Assembly (NCBI RefSeq): GCF_000766945.1
Contig: NZ_KN266211.1
Coordinates: 3,352-67,351, forward strand
Origin: Cellvibrio mixtus subsp. mixtus J3-8
GTDB lineage: Bacteria; Pseudomonadota; Gammaproteobacteria; Pseudomonadales; Cellvibrionaceae
DNA: 64,000 bases
Direction: 5' to 3'
Positions within the stretch are counted from its first letter, which is position 1, and each line of letters starts with the position of its first letter. Below, piece after piece: positions 18,261 through 28,430 of the stretch. The notes below the pieces were generated by a model that had not been told where the DNA came from, searched no databases, and saw only the letters and a list, made by a program, of their open reading frames with translations. The translations under genes and the position numbers were made by a program.

Positions 18261-19343
18261 TTACATTGAACCGGGCCGTTGTTTATGAGATGCACCGGAC
18301 TGGTTTTTGAAATGCACCGGGCTCTGCTCGCGCAACCGCGCGGCGGCCTGTTCCGGGGAAATATCGCGCTGGGGTTCGCCCAGCATCTCGTAACCCACCA
18401 TAAATTTGCGCACGCTGGCACTGCGCAGCAGCGGGGGATAAAAGTGGGCATGCAATTGCCAATGATCGCTATCGGCGCCAGTGAACGGCGCGCCATGCCA
18501 GCCCATGGAATAAGGGAAGGAGCATTCGAACAGGTTGTCGTAACGCGCCGTCAGGTCGCGCAGGATCTGGCCAAGGTTCAATTGTTGTGACTCGCTCAAA
18601 GCGGTGATACGCGCCAGCTTGTGTTTAGGCAGCAGTAGTGTTTCGAATGGCCAGGCGGCCCAGAAAGGAACAACCACCAACCAGTCATCATTCTCGGTCA
18701 CCACGCGCTCGCCAGTGGCCGACTCTTTATGGGCGTAGTCCAGCAGCAATGACTGGCCCTGTGTAGCCAGAAACGCGCGCTGTTGTTCATCTTCTTTAGC
18801 GACCAGCGTAGGAATATGGTCTTGAGCCCAGATTTGTCCGTGCGGGTGAGGATTGGAGCAGCCCATCACGGCGCCTTTGTTCTCAAAGATCTGCACACTG
18901 GCATAACGCTGGCCCAAATCCGCCGCTTCGCGCATCCAGGTAGTAATAACGGCTTGCATTTCGTCATCCGATAACAGCGGCAGGGTTTTGCTGTGATCGG
19001 GTGAAAAACAGATGACGCGGCTCGTGCCTTGCTCGGCCTGGATCTGGAACAGCGGATCCCCTGTGGCCGGTGCTACGGGAACTTCCGGCATCAGTGCGGC
19101 GAAATCGTTGGTAAATACAAAGGTGGTTGGGTAATCGGGATTGCGCTCGCCGCCAATCCGCTCATTGCCCGCGCACAAATAGCACTTTGGGTCATGGGCG
19201 GGGCTGTCTGGCCACTGGTTGGATTCTTGCTGGCCCTGCCAGGGGCGTTTGTTGCGCTGGGGCGATACCAATAGCCATTCGCCAGTCAGCGGGTTGAATC
19301 GGCGATGGGGGTGGTCGTTGACCGAAAACCTTGAGTCTGTCAC
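18261..19343 (-). CDS. galT: Galactose-1-phosphate uridylyltransferase
   Basis: A 360-residue HIT-superfamily enzyme that exchanges UMP between UDP-glucose and galactose-1-phosphate. The active-site motif [10 protein letters not shown] contains the nucleophilic His of the HPH triad; zinc-binding elements are near [19 protein letters not shown], and RPWQGQQE and [13 protein letters not shown] match the family. The start is GTG at 19343. It is the first gene of galT-galK and faces a 173-base A/T-rich leader (19344-19516) with several TATA-like stretches, so the galactan operon promoter is probably there. galE is not present, so UDP-galactose epimerisation must be encoded elsewhere. Confidence 0.97.
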   Translation of the reverse strand: MTDSRFSVNDHPHRRFNPLTGEWLLVSPQRNKRPWQGQQESNQWPDSPAHDPKCYLCAGNERIGGERNPDYPTTFVFTNDFAALMPEVPVAPATGDPLFQIQAEQGTSRVICFSPDHSKTLPLLSDDEMQAVITTWMREAADLGQRYASVQIFENKGAVMGCSNPHPHGQIWAQDHIPTLVAKEDEQQRAFLATQGQSLLLDYAHKESATGERVVTENDDWLVVVPFWAAWPFETLLLPKHKLARITALSESQQLNLGQILRDLTARYDNLFECSFPYSMGWHGAPFTGADSDHWQLHAHFYPPLLRSASVRKFMVGYEMLGEPQRDISPEQAAARLREQSPVHFKNQSGASHKQRPGSM

Positions 19344-19516
19344 TGCTTGCTCACAATAAATATGATAATTAATATTTATGTATAATTTATCCTATGATCA
19401 CCTAAAAAGCAATTGGCGCACGGATTGTTTGAGCTGCATTTTCGTGGCGTGGAATGGTGGAAATCCGGATAGGAATCGGTAACAAAAACCACTTTAAATG
19501 GACATCAAGGTAAAGC

Positions 19517-22500
19517 TTAACGGGTTTCCGCCAGCCAGATGTGCACCAGCTTCTCTATCCGCTCCAAATCATATTGACGCACTGCATTCAGCAGTTGCTG
19601 GTGCCTCTGGTTACCCAACTGGGCCGGCGTGAGGTTGGCGATAATTTTCTTGCTGTTGCTCATATCACCACTGGCCGCTCGGTTAGCGAGTTCTTCCAGT
19701 TCGGCTCTGATAATGGAGATATCGACAACCAGGTTTTCTTCGGTAGTAACCGCTGGTTTGTCGTCCTGCCCGGCAAATGTGACTTGTGCGAAAGCACGCA
19801 ACGCATTAAAAATATCGTCGAACGCATAAGGCTTGCCGATAAAATCCTGGAACCCCTGCGCGAGATAAAACGCACGTTCATGCTCCAGGCTGGACGCAGA
19901 TACCGCAATAATCGGCGTGTTGGTGTAGGCGGGATCGGTGCGTAACTTGCGCAGCATATCCAGGCCATTAATGCCGGGCATACGGATATCGGTAAAAATA
20001 ATATCGAAGTTGTGGCTGGCGCATTGCAATAGGCCTTCGTGGCCATCGCGCGCGGCGAGGGTTTCGCAACCGATCTGGCGCAGCAAATCCACGAGGATAT
20101 CGCAGCTCGCCTGATCGTCTTCCACCACCAATGCACGGCAATGGCTGCCAGCTTCAAGGTGATGCGATGCCTGGTTGTTGCGCTGCTCCAGAACAATATT
20201 TTCACTGGCCAAAGGTAGCATTAAATAAGCGAGTGTTCCCTGCCCCAATACGCTCGATAACCGCAAACTGCCGCCCATACCTTCGGCCAGGTGACGCGAC
20301 AGTGCGAGGCCCAAACCGGTGCCGCCAGCATCTTCACCGGCTTGCCCCTGTTTGAATGCGGCAAATAATTCCGCCAATTCTTTTTCGGCGATGCCGGGAC
20401 CGGTGTCGCCAATCACAAATTCAACGTTGTTATCGGGCAGCGGCATCACTTGCAAGCTCACGCTGCCGTGCGGTGTAAATTTAATCGCGTTGCCGAGCAG
20501 GTTTAATAAAATCTGGCCAATTTTCTGGCGATCACCTTTCACAATATAGGGCGATGGTAAATCGATTTGGGTAATCAGCTGCAAACCTTTGGCGCTCGAG
20601 CGTTCGGCCATAATGGTTTGGATGTCGTCGACTTCCTGGTGCAAATCAAAATAATCCTTACGCAAATTCAAGACGCCGGATTCTATTTTGGAAAGATCGA
20701 GAATATCGTTAATCAATCCCAGCAGGCGCTGGCTGGAGGTCAAAATTAATTCCAGGCGCTCGCGCTGGTTGCCGGTAAATTTTTCATCGCGCATGAGTAA
20801 TTGCGTGTAGCCGAGCACAGCGTTCAAGGGTGTGCGAATTTCGTGGCTCATATTGGCGAGGAAGCGACTCTTTGCACGTGTGGCTTCTTCAGCGGTTTCT
20901 TTGGCGCGGGAGAGTTGCAGCTCGGTTTCTTTTTGCGCGGAAATATCGGTCATGATATTGCCGATATATTGCGGCTTGCCCTGGTCATCGCGAATCACAA
21001 AAAATGTTTCGTGGGTCGGGAATTGCGAACCGTCGGGATGTAACGCTGCCAGCTCGCCTTGCCACTGGCCCTCGCGTAATACCTGCGGAATAATTTCATC
21101 GCGCACGTGTTGTTGCAATTCCACAGGAAAATATTGCCAGAATTGTTGCTTGAAGTTGCCATCGCCCAAGACGCCATTGAGCATGGTGCGCATACTGGCA
21201 TTCATGTAAATCGTTTCGGCATCCAGCGTGGCGATACCAAAACCCTGGCTTGAATATTCAGCAAAGCGTTTGAATTTTTCCAGCTCGGTAAACAACAGGT
21301 TTTTTTCGGTGATGTCCCGTCCAATACCTAATATACCGGTAGGTTTTCCCTCTTCATCACGCAGGGCAACTTTTAATGTATCCAATAAATAGCGTTGTTG
21401 GTTGGCAATGGAAATCCATTGTTCATAACGGTGCGGCTCATGGCTGCGCAGTGCCTGTTGATCGTAATGACGAAATAAATCGGCCAATTCCGGTGTTACC
21501 AGTTGCTGCTCGGTTTTGCCGAGCACATCATGCTCCGGGCGGGCCAGCATCCGGGCGAAGGCTTTATTGCAACTGATATACAAACCTTCCATGTTTTTTA
21601 ACCAGATAGGATCGGGGATGTTATCGAGCAAGCTGCGCAGATGTTGTTCCCGTTCTTTTAATGCCGCTTGCGACGCTTGCAATTGTTCCTGTGTTTGCTG
21701 GCGCTGCACTATTTCATTTAACAGCCAATCATTCGCCGCGCGCAATGCTTCGGTATGCGATGAAACATCCTCTTCCAGTTTTTGCTGGATACGCAAAAAC
21801 AAATCATCATTTTTCTGGCGCGCGCGCAAATAAGCCGTCAGCAAACCGATCAGGGTCAAGCCCATTGCCAGCGCCGATAATTGTAACCAGCTCGGTAAAT
21901 ACCAGGGGCGCAAATCATTGGCTTCCGGAATTAACGGAACAGCGCTGCTGCGCTCAACATATCCCAGCGCTGAAACCAGGAATAACACCACGCCAACACC
22001 GGCGCACAACAATAAAAAAGCTTGTGCCTGGGTATTGTTATGGCGAATACGTGGAATTAATGCCCAGGCCAGGATGGACGTGACCACCAGCATGCCAATG
22101 CTGTCGCCCATCCACCAGAAGGCCCAGCTTTTTATTAATTCGTCCTGCGGAGTAATGCCGAGGTAATAAAGTGAATTAACGCCGATGGTGGAGGAAATGC
22201 TGCAACAAATAAAAATACTGCCAATAAAATATAACGCGCGCGGCAAGCTGATTAACAAATTGCGGGTGAACAGCCCGCGATTCATGCGCGCAATCAACCA
22301 GCTTTGCAGCAGGTCGGCGCAAGTCATCAGGAAGGTAACGGCGATGCTGGTAAAGCTGCGCCCGATATTCGGATCAAAATGTAAAAAAAGGGTGGCGGTA
22401 AATGCGCCGATAAAAATCCCGGGCGCAACACGCAGCCCAAACAATAACAAACCGAAGAGGGCAAAACCGGCTGCTGGCCATACCAGTGTTACATTGGACG

Positions 22501-22618
22501 TGAGTGAACTCCACATCATCCCAAAATGCGCCAGCGCAAAATACCCCAGTGCAAACAGCAAATTTAATAACGGGAGTTTGGCGAAGAAATACAATTTGTT
22601 GCGCGCGAGGTTTACCAC
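19517..22618 (-). CDS. Hybrid sensor histidine kinase with MASE1, two PAS domains and a receiver
   Basis: A 1033-residue inner-membrane kinase. Residues ~10-265 are a multi-pass MASE1-type sensor (SNVTLVWPAAGFALFGLLLF, MGDSIGMLVV), ~270-325 a coiled coil, PAS 1 ~325-440 (LLDNIPDPIWLKNMEGLYIS), PAS 2 ~445-565. HisKA contains the phosphorylated His592 (ANMSHEIRTPLN). The ATPase has N (NLLGNAIKFTP), G1 (DTGPGI) and G2 (GGTGLGL) boxes. A receiver follows with Asp877 (FTDIRMPG). The last ~95 residues are helical, but no Hpt His motif is obvious. It starts 13 bases after the REC-GGDEF-EAL gene, so the pair probably forms one phosphorelay influencing cyclic-di-GMP. The stimulus is unknown. Confidence 0.92.
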   Translation of the reverse strand: MVNLARNKLYFFAKLPLLNLLFALGYFALAHFGMMWSSLTSNVTLVWPAAGFALFGLLLFGLRVAPGIFIGAFTATLFLHFDPNIGRSFTSIAVTFLMTCADLLQSWLIARMNRGLFTRNLLISLPRALYFIGSIFICCSISSTIGVNSLYYLGITPQDELIKSWAFWWMGDSIGMLVVTSILAWALIPRIRHNNTQAQAFLLLCAGVGVVLFLVSALGYVERSSAVPLIPEANDLRPWYLPSWLQLSALAMGLTLIGLLTAYLRARQKNDDLFLRIQQKLEEDVSSHTEALRAANDWLLNEIVQRQQTQEQLQASQAALKEREQHLRSLLDNIPDPIWLKNMEGLYISCNKAFARMLARPEHDVLGKTEQQLVTPELADLFRHYDQQALRSHEPHRYEQWISIANQQRYLLDTLKVALRDEEGKPTGILGIGRDITEKNLLFTELEKFKRFAEYSSQGFGIATLDAETIYMNASMRTMLNGVLGDGNFKQQFWQYFPVELQQHVRDEIIPQVLREGQWQGELAALHPDGSQFPTHETFFVIRDDQGKPQYIGNIMTDISAQKETELQLSRAKETAEEATRAKSRFLANMSHEIRTPLNAVLGYTQLLMRDEKFTGNQRERLELILTSSQRLLGLINDILDLSKIESGVLNLRKDYFDLHQEVDDIQTIMAERSSAKGLQLITQIDLPSPYIVKGDRQKIGQILLNLLGNAIKFTPHGSVSLQVMPLPDNNVEFVIGDTGPGIAEKELAELFAAFKQGQAGEDAGGTGLGLALSRHLAEGMGGSLRLSSVLGQGTLAYLMLPLASENIVLEQRNNQASHHLEAGSHCRALVVEDDQASCDILVDLLRQIGCETLAARDGHEGLLQCASHNFDIIFTDIRMPGINGLDMLRKLRTDPAYTNTPIIAVSASSLEHERAFYLAQGFQDFIGKPYAFDDIFNALRAFAQVTFAGQDDKPAVTTEENLVVDISIIRAELEELANRAASGDMSNSKKIIANLTPAQLGNQRHQQLLNAVRQYDLERIEKLVHIWLAETR

Positions 22619-22631
22619 AGGAACAACTCCA

Positions 22632-24479
22632 TCAAGCGAGGCGCTGTTCCAGGGCCTGGTAATTCAACTCTTCCGGTTTGTGGTGATGATAACCTTGCCC
22701 CCACTGCACACCCAGTGCATGTAACTGCCGGGCAACTTCGGCGGTCTCCACAAATTCGGCAATCACTTCTTTATCGAGCGAAGCAGCCATTTCAATAATG
22801 GATTTAATCATCGCGTAGTGGGATGGATCGGTATCCATATCGCGCACAAAAATACCGTCGATTTTTATTTTGTCGAATGCCAGCTGGTGCAAATAGGCAT
22901 AGGACGCAAAGCCGCTACCAAAATCATCCAGCGCAAAATGGCAACCAAAATCGCGCAGGGTTTGCATAAACTGGCGCGCCGAATCGATGTTGACAATCGC
23001 CTGGGTTTCAGTAATTTCAAAACAAAATTTATTGGCCGGTAAATTGTGCTGCTTGAAACAATTGATAATGAATTGCGCGAGTTGTGATTCGCGAATCGAA
23101 ATTGCAGAGAGATTGATGGAAATCAGGTCCATGCGTTCCAGCAAACGCGGATTGCGTGCGAATAACGCCAGCACATGGTTAATCATCCATTTATCCAGTT
23201 CCGGAATTAATTGCAAACGCTCGGCCGGGCCAATAAATTCACCGGGCGATACCATGCGTTGCGCCTGCGGGTCCCACAAACGTAATAAAACTTCCAGGCG
23301 ATAAATCGGCTCTGCCTGGTTATTGGCAGCTGGAAAATATTCCAGCAACTGAAAATAAGCGCGAAACAACTGGTTTTGCAATGCATCGACCAGGCGCGAT
23401 GCCCAGTTGATATTTTCTTTGTGCAAATCGCTGCGTTTGGTCGCTTCTTCCAAACTGAATACCGCACCGCGCGCATCGCGTTTGGCGACAAAGATAACTT
23501 CATCGGCGGCGAGCATCACTTGATCGTAACTGACAATTGTGCGTGTGAGCGGCAAGGTGGCAATGGATGCGGCCAGTTTGAATTGGCGGTCTTCCCATTG
23601 GAAATTAAATTGCTCCAGGTGTTTGAGGATACTTTGCGCTAGTTCCACACCGTTATCGCTGCCATCACCTTCGGTGACTACCACAAAGCGGTCGCCGCCC
23701 AAACGCGCAAAAAAATCGGTGCGTGCTAATAATCCGGAAACACTGTCGGCAAATTGCCGCAATAATTCATCGCCGGCGATACAGCCGCAACTTTCATTGA
23801 TCAAGCGGAAGCGGTCGATATCAATTAACAAAAACGTTGCACTTAAATTTTCGATCTGGATGCGTGCCAGTAATTCGGAGACATGGGCTTCCAGGGCATT
23901 GCGGTTGTGCAGGCGGGTAACAAAATCGTGGGTGGCGAGGTAATTGAGGCGGTCCTGCATGTAGCGCCGCTCATTAATTTCCTCACGCAACTGGCGGTTG
24001 GCGATGGTGAGCTCTGCCGTGCGTTCGCGCACTTTGGTTTCCAGCTCGCGGTTGAATGATTTCAGCTCCGCCACCATCGCCTGGCGTTCCAACTGGTAGC
24101 GCACCCGCGCGCGCACTTCGTCGGTGTTAATCGGCTTGGTGATGTAATCCGCACCGCCCACGCGAAAACCCTGGCTGATATCATCGGTGCGTGCGGTAAC
24201 AAAAATAATCGGGATTTCCGTGGTCGCCAGATCGGCTTTAAGACGGGTACAGACTTCAAAGCCGTTCATGTCCGGCATCATGACATCGAGCAAAATCAGC
24301 TCCGGCAAACGGCGCGCAGCCAGTTCCAATGCGCGTTCACCCGAGGTGGCAACCAATAATTCGCAGTCCAGATCTTCAAGGATTCCGCTGAGGACATCCA
24401 GATTTTCCGGAGTATCGTCCACCAGCAGGATACGCGGCGCACTCGACATAACAACCAAGTCCTTCACTATTGTTGTCAT
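22632..24479 (-). CDS. Response regulator with degenerate GGDEF and EAL domains
   Basis: A 615-residue cytoplasmic protein. The receiver (~14-130) has the acidic pair VDD and the phosphoacceptor Asp65 (LLDVMMPDMNG), with the conserved Thr (VTART) and Lys (TKP). A GGDEF-like domain spans ~175-340 but reads GGDRF at 261-265 and THDFVTRLHNRNAL at its start, so it should not be an active cyclase. The EAL domain (~365-610) keeps EVLLR, NLSAISI, FEITETQA, DDFGSGFASY, KIDGIFV and GQGYHHHKP, so phosphodiesterase activity is plausible, with Val in place of the Ala of EAL. Start ambiguous: ATG 24479 or ATG 24449, the latter having AAGGA 10 bases upstream. It precedes the hybrid kinase in one operon. 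Confidence 0.9.
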   Translation of the reverse strand: MTTIVKDLVVMSSAPRILLVDDTPENLDVLSGILEDLDCELLVATSGERALELAARRLPELILLDVMMPDMNGFEVCTRLKADLATTEIPIIFVTARTDDISQGFRVGGADYITKPINTDEVRARVRYQLERQAMVAELKSFNRELETKVRERTAELTIANRQLREEINERRYMQDRLNYLATHDFVTRLHNRNALEAHVSELLARIQIENLSATFLLIDIDRFRLINESCGCIAGDELLRQFADSVSGLLARTDFFARLGGDRFVVVTEGDGSDNGVELAQSILKHLEQFNFQWEDRQFKLAASIATLPLTRTIVSYDQVMLAADEVIFVAKRDARGAVFSLEEATKRSDLHKENINWASRLVDALQNQLFRAYFQLLEYFPAANNQAEPIYRLEVLLRLWDPQAQRMVSPGEFIGPAERLQLIPELDKWMINHVLALFARNPRLLERMDLISINLSAISIRESQLAQFIINCFKQHNLPANKFCFEITETQAIVNIDSARQFMQTLRDFGCHFALDDFGSGFASYAYLHQLAFDKIKIDGIFVRDMDTDPSHYAMIKSIIEMAASLDKEVIAEFVETAEVARQLHALGVQWGQGYHHHKPEELNYQALEQRLA

Positions 24480-24575
24480 CGGATAATAGCAGAAGGATAA
24501 GGAATAGCTACGCGCCGGTTATGAAGATTTGTTTGGTCGAAAATGCATTCGCCTGATTCGCGCTATAACGCGTAG

Positions 24576-24602
24576 GGGTTCGATTTATCGAACCCGCTTT
24601 TT
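24576..24602. terminator. Hairpin between the DUF4824 and response-regulator genes
   Basis: A 7-bp perfect stem (GGGTTCG / CGAACCC) with a six-base loop is followed by GCTTTTT on the plus strand. Flanking genes are on the minus strand, where the T-tract would precede the stem, so its value as a terminator for them is uncertain. Confidence 0.4.
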
Positions 24603-24624
24603 ACGGTCCATATTCTGCAAATTG

Positions 24625-25440
24625 CTACTGTGCTTTACATTCCTTTTCACAGGCGACGAGTGATTCCAGCCAGGGTTCGTCCAGTTTGCCAAATGCGATT
24701 GTTGCCTGAAAATGTTTGTTAAGTTTTTTATCGGAAAGCAATGCATGGTATTCGCGTGGAACGTAAATAGGGTTAACTAACAATTCATCAATATATATTG
24801 TATTGGGGTTTTGTTGTTTGCCCTCACAGTGTGTGTAAGCATCGCTAATGACCGCAGGTAGTATCAAAAATTGATTGCCGGGTGTTCGCTCTTGCTTGGT
24901 TATAGTTTCCTGCAATGCAATTTTGCTCACTGCAGCATCAATAATATAAAGGCGTGAACGTGTGTGTTCAAACTGTAACAATTCATCGGCCAGCGCTTTT
25001 ATTTTTTCTGTAAGGCCGGGTTGCGCCCCGGGCTCTGATTGCCTCAGCTGCTTAAGCTGGGCTTTAAGCTGCTCAATGGTTTGCTGGTGGGTATTGCCAT
25101 TAAATTCGACTAAAACAAAACCTTGTTCGTTAGTTTCCTGATGCTCCTGATTGCAAATGCCGGAGAAGTGAAAGGTTGAATAGTGCTTGGGCGATAATTG
25201 CAAATCCCTTCCATAATAATAATTGTTTTCTGGCGTCCTATTGGGGCGTGTACTCCACCGGATAGATAAATTGATGCCGGAGTTTTCCTTCTCAAAACCA
25301 TAATTATCCGGAAGGCTTAATTCGCGTTCGCTAAAGGTAATGCGCGCATTTACTTCCTGGCGATTGTAATAACTGTGTCCCAGCACCACACTATTCACTG
25401 CAACCAATAAACCGACAGCACTCCAGAATAGTTTATTCAT
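24625..25440 (-). CDS. DUF4824-like membrane-anchored protein
   Basis: A 271-residue protein starting at ATG 25440, which overlaps the upstream gene's stop by four bases and has GGAGG 7 bases before it. One N-terminal membrane anchor (FWSAVGLLVAVNSVVLG) precedes a periplasmic region with LPDNYGFEKENSGINLSIRW and FVLVEFNG. The arrangement and motifs resemble the DUF4824 family, which is found next to DUF2157 and related membrane proteins. Two C-terminal Cys residues (VACEKECKAQ) may form a disulphide. No enzymatic motif is visible. Function unknown; coupling to the DUF2157 protein suggests they act together in the envelope. Confidence 0.65.
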   Translation of the reverse strand: MNKLFWSAVGLLVAVNSVVLGHSYYNRQEVNARITFSERELSLPDNYGFEKENSGINLSIRWSTRPNRTPENNYYYGRDLQLSPKHYSTFHFSGICNQEHQETNEQGFVLVEFNGNTHQQTIEQLKAQLKQLRQSEPGAQPGLTEKIKALADELLQFEHTRSRLYIIDAAVSKIALQETITKQERTPGNQFLILPAVISDAYTHCEGKQQNPNTIYIDELLVNPIYVPREYHALLSDKKLNKHFQATIAFGKLDEPWLESLVACEKECKAQ

Positions 25441-26549
25441 GGTGCAACCTCCGCTGCCGATTCTATTATTAATTGTTGCTGCCATTTACGCAGGCGATTA
25501 AAAATAGTTAACGCCAGTATTGCAGTGAGCCCGATCACCAGGAAGAAAAGCGATTTCGGCATCCAGTCCCACCACCAATCAAAAAATTTGTTGCACAGGA
25601 ACACTGCAAAAAACACATTGCCCAATAACATCAATTGCCCGTTGTGCTGGCGTAATCCAAAAACAATTAATGCAGTGCTGGTTGCGAATCCCAGGATCTG
25701 ATAAAAACCCTCAATGATATTCGCATCAAGGGGCAGGTAACTATCTCTACCCCAGTTGCTGAGCATAAGTATGCAGAGGAAAAATGCGCAGGCAGAAATA
25801 ATTTGATAAATCGCGGCGAAGCAGGAATAATTTTTATGTTCCTTGAAAAGAGGTACGGCGAAAAAAGCCAATGCGGGTAACAGGAAATTTTCGGGGCGTT
25901 CCCACAGTGAGATCCAGTAAAGCCCGCTAAACCAATAGGTAGTTTTTGCGGCGATAAAAATAAAAACGCAAATCAGTGCCGCTGCTAATAGCAGTCGAAC
26001 ATGAAATAAATAAGCTAATGAAAATCCATAGAGTGCGTAGGTGGCAAATGCGTTGGGCGAAGGAATAATATTAAACACGCTGCCCAGCATCACCAGGTTC
26101 AATATAAAACACACGAATGAAACAATAGCAATAAGTTTTGCGTAATAGCCAGAACTATCGCGCTGCTTTATCCACGCGGCGGCAAAGAGTGTTAACAATG
26201 GGGCAGCGATCAGCATACTGACTTGTTGTAGCTGGTTGAATAATCCCCAGTATTGATAAAACAGAAAAAATACGCTGGCCGCAAAAGCGCCGGCACCGAG
26301 CAGTGCAACAATTTGCGTACCTAATGATAAATGGCGTGCGCGGTCAGTGAGGTCAATATCCTGCTGTTGCTGTAATTCGCGCAGTAGTTGCTGGTGATAC
26401 GCCTGGATTGCACGGCTTTGCCCATCATCCAGTGAAAGTAAACCGCGCGCTTGCAAAATTTTTTGTTCGGCGTTGAAGGCACGGATTTGATCGGCGCGCG
26501 CCTGGGCTTCCGCTTTTGTCGTCGTACCACTGTTGTTAGTCACTGTCAT
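25437..26549 (-). CDS. DUF2157-like polytopic membrane protein
   Basis: A 370-residue protein. The first ~85 residues are soluble and helical (QARGLLSLDDGQSRAIQAYH), typical of the DUF2157 N-terminus, followed by about ten membrane segments from ~85 to ~360 (e.g. LGAGAFAASVFFLFYQYWGL, FFLVIGLTAILALTIFNRL). It ends in the four-base overlap with the DUF4824 gene. The family has no firm biochemical role. The gene is 53 bases downstream of ubiB on the same strand, so may share its transcript, but nothing ties it to quinone synthesis. Confidence 0.7.
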   Translation of the reverse strand: MTVTNNSGTTTKAEAQARADQIRAFNAEQKILQARGLLSLDDGQSRAIQAYHQQLLRELQQQQDIDLTDRARHLSLGTQIVALLGAGAFAASVFFLFYQYWGLFNQLQQVSMLIAAPLLTLFAAAWIKQRDSSGYYAKLIAIVSFVCFILNLVMLGSVFNIIPSPNAFATYALYGFSLAYLFHVRLLLAAALICVFIFIAAKTTYWFSGLYWISLWERPENFLLPALAFFAVPLFKEHKNYSCFAAIYQIISACAFFLCILMLSNWGRDSYLPLDANIIEGFYQILGFATSTALIVFGLRQHNGQLMLLGNVFFAVFLCNKFFDWWWDWMPKSLFFLVIGLTAILALTIFNRLRKWQQQLIIESAAEVAP

Positions 26550-26602
26550 AGCGCTTCCCTCGTATCACATAATGTTGAAATTGCTTGCGCGATATTATGG
26601 CA

Positions 26603-28261
26603 TTATTTTTTGAACCACAAAGCAGCCACACCAATCGCGATAAGCGCGAGCGCAGATGTGGGTATATCGTTAGCTAACCACTGGGCTATTACAGTTGCAG
26701 TTTGTGGATCGCGGTATAGCAAATAAGCCGCCGCAACAAATGCCAGTGCGGCGATCACCTGGCGGCGACCATGCTGGCGCTGGTATTTTTTGCGCGTGAA
26801 TAATTCCTGGGAGAGATTATCGACTTGCTGCGAAATGTGTGGCAATTGTTTCAGGCTGTTGAAAAACAGATCGGGCACTTGCGGGAATTTTTCCATCCAG
26901 TCCGGTGCAGTGCGTTTGAGCTCGCGCCAGAGCGATTTTGGATGGAAGCGATTTTTTAACCAACGCTCTAAATAAGGATGCGCGGTGGCCCACAGGTCCA
27001 GGTCCGGATACAACTGCCGACCCAACCCTTCAATATTGAGCAAGGTTTTTTGCAGCAACACTAATTGCGGTTGTACTTCCATATCAAAGCGGCGCGCAGT
27101 GCGGAATAAACTCAGCAATACGTTCGCAAAAGAAATTTCTTTCAGCGGTTTTTCAAAAATAGGTTCGCACACAGTGCGAATCGCTGCTTCCAGTTCCTCG
27201 ACCCGTACATAATTTGGCACCCAGCCGCTTTGCACATGCAATTCTGCTACCTGGCGATAATCGCGGCGGAACATCGCGAGCAAATTGCGCGCAAGGTAAT
27301 ATTGGTCTTCGCGGGTGAGTGACCCCACAATGGCCATATCGACCGCGATATATTGCGGCAGTTGCGGATTTTGCGTGGCGACAAAAATGTTGCCAGGATG
27401 CATGTCGGCGTGGAAGAAATTATGATCGAACACCTGGGTGAAAAAAATTTCTACGCCGCGCTCGGCGAGTTTTTTCAGGTTGGTGTTTTGCGCATTGAGC
27501 GCAACCATATCGGTAACCGGAATACCGTAAATGCGCTCCATCACCAACACATTGTGGCGGGTGTAATCCCAATAGACTTCAGGGACGTACAGCAACGGTG
27601 AATTTAAAAAGTTGCGGCGCAATTGCGAGCCGTTGGCGGCTTCGCGTTGCAAATCCAGTTCATCAAAAATTGTGATGCGATAATCTTCAACAATTTCCAC
27701 CGGATGCAGGCGTTTGCCATCGATCGTATTTTTTTCTACCCAACGTGCAACCATCAGCAGCAACTCAACATCCTGTGCGATGACTTTTTCGATTCCGGGG
27801 CGAACAACTTTGATAACTACATCGCGACCGTCTTTCAGGGTGGCGGTATGCACTTGCGCGACGGAGGCAGAGGCGAGTGGGGATGCATCGTAACTGGCAA
27901 ACACATCGCTGACTTTTGCGCCCAATGAGGCTTCGACAATACGCTGGAATTCGTCGTTGGCGAACGGAGCGACGTTATCTTGAAGGTGATTAAGTTCGAT
28001 GACGATATCGTCGGGAACCAGGTCCGGGCGTGTAGAGAGTAATTGGCCGAATTTTACAAAGATCGGGCCTAAATCTTCGCAGGCGCGGCGCAAGCATTCA
28101 CCGCGCGATAATTTTTCACCGTTAGCTGAACGTGGCTGCGGAAATAGTTTGAAGAAAAATAACGCGGCGCGTGCAGCGAAGGGTAAATTATCGGGGAGCA
28201 ATTGGTCCAGGCGATAACGGGCGAAGACGCGCAGGATTGTTAATAAGCGGAGGAAGACCAT
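26603..28261 (-). CDS. ubiB: UbiB family atypical protein kinase for ubiquinone synthesis
   Basis: A 552-residue member of the UbiB/ADCK family needed for ubiquinone biosynthesis. The family motif KxGQ is seen as [19 protein letters not shown]; the Ala-rich loop is [20 protein letters not shown]; the catalytic core has [20 protein letters not shown] and VDMAIVGSL, where canonical kinases have DFG. Two C-terminal membrane helices ([15 protein letters not shown] and [14 protein letters not shown]) anchor it in the inner membrane. Order ubiE-ubiJ-ubiB matches other gammaproteobacteria. The 153-base gap from ubiJ contains the inverted-repeat element, which is unusual for this operon. Confidence 0.95.
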   Translation of the reverse strand: MVFLRLLTILRVFARYRLDQLLPDNLPFAARAALFFFKLFPQPRSANGEKLSRGECLRRACEDLGPIFVKFGQLLSTRPDLVPDDIVIELNHLQDNVAPFANDEFQRIVEASLGAKVSDVFASYDASPLASASVAQVHTATLKDGRDVVIKVVRPGIEKVIAQDVELLLMVARWVEKNTIDGKRLHPVEIVEDYRITIFDELDLQREAANGSQLRRNFLNSPLLYVPEVYWDYTRHNVLVMERIYGIPVTDMVALNAQNTNLKKLAERGVEIFFTQVFDHNFFHADMHPGNIFVATQNPQLPQYIAVDMAIVGSLTREDQYYLARNLLAMFRRDYRQVAELHVQSGWVPNYVRVEELEAAIRTVCEPIFEKPLKEISFANVLLSLFRTARRFDMEVQPQLVLLQKTLLNIEGLGRQLYPDLDLWATAHPYLERWLKNRFHPKSLWRELKRTAPDWMEKFPQVPDLFFNSLKQLPHISQQVDNLSQELFTRKKYQRQHGRRQVIAALAFVAAAYLLYRDPQTATVIAQWLANDIPTSALALIAIGVAALWFKK

Positions 28262-28284
28262 TACAAACTCAATTCTCTTTTTTG

Positions 28285-28430
28285 TGTAGGTTGGTGGTGA
28301 GGAACGAACCCCAACATGACCGGCTTGCCCAACACAATGAATTCCTTTCGTGGTGGCGAATGTGCATTTTATTGTTTAGCAATTTTTATGCGTTGCTTTG
28401 TTGGGCATCGTTCCTCAGCCCAACCTACGT
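28285..28430. repeat. MITE-like element with ~30-bp imperfect terminal inverted repeats
   Basis: The left arm (about 28285-28317, GTAGGTTGGTGGTGAGGAAC and on to CCCCAACAT) and the right arm (about 28399-28430), read in reverse complement as GTAGGTTGGGCTGAGGAACG then ATGCCCAACA, are imperfect inverted copies flanking ~80 bases of non-coding DNA. The same arm sequence recurs at 41825-41898. The right arm encodes the last codons of ubiJ (Arg-Leu-Gly-stop). No transposase is encoded and I see no clear target duplication. Confidence 0.75.
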
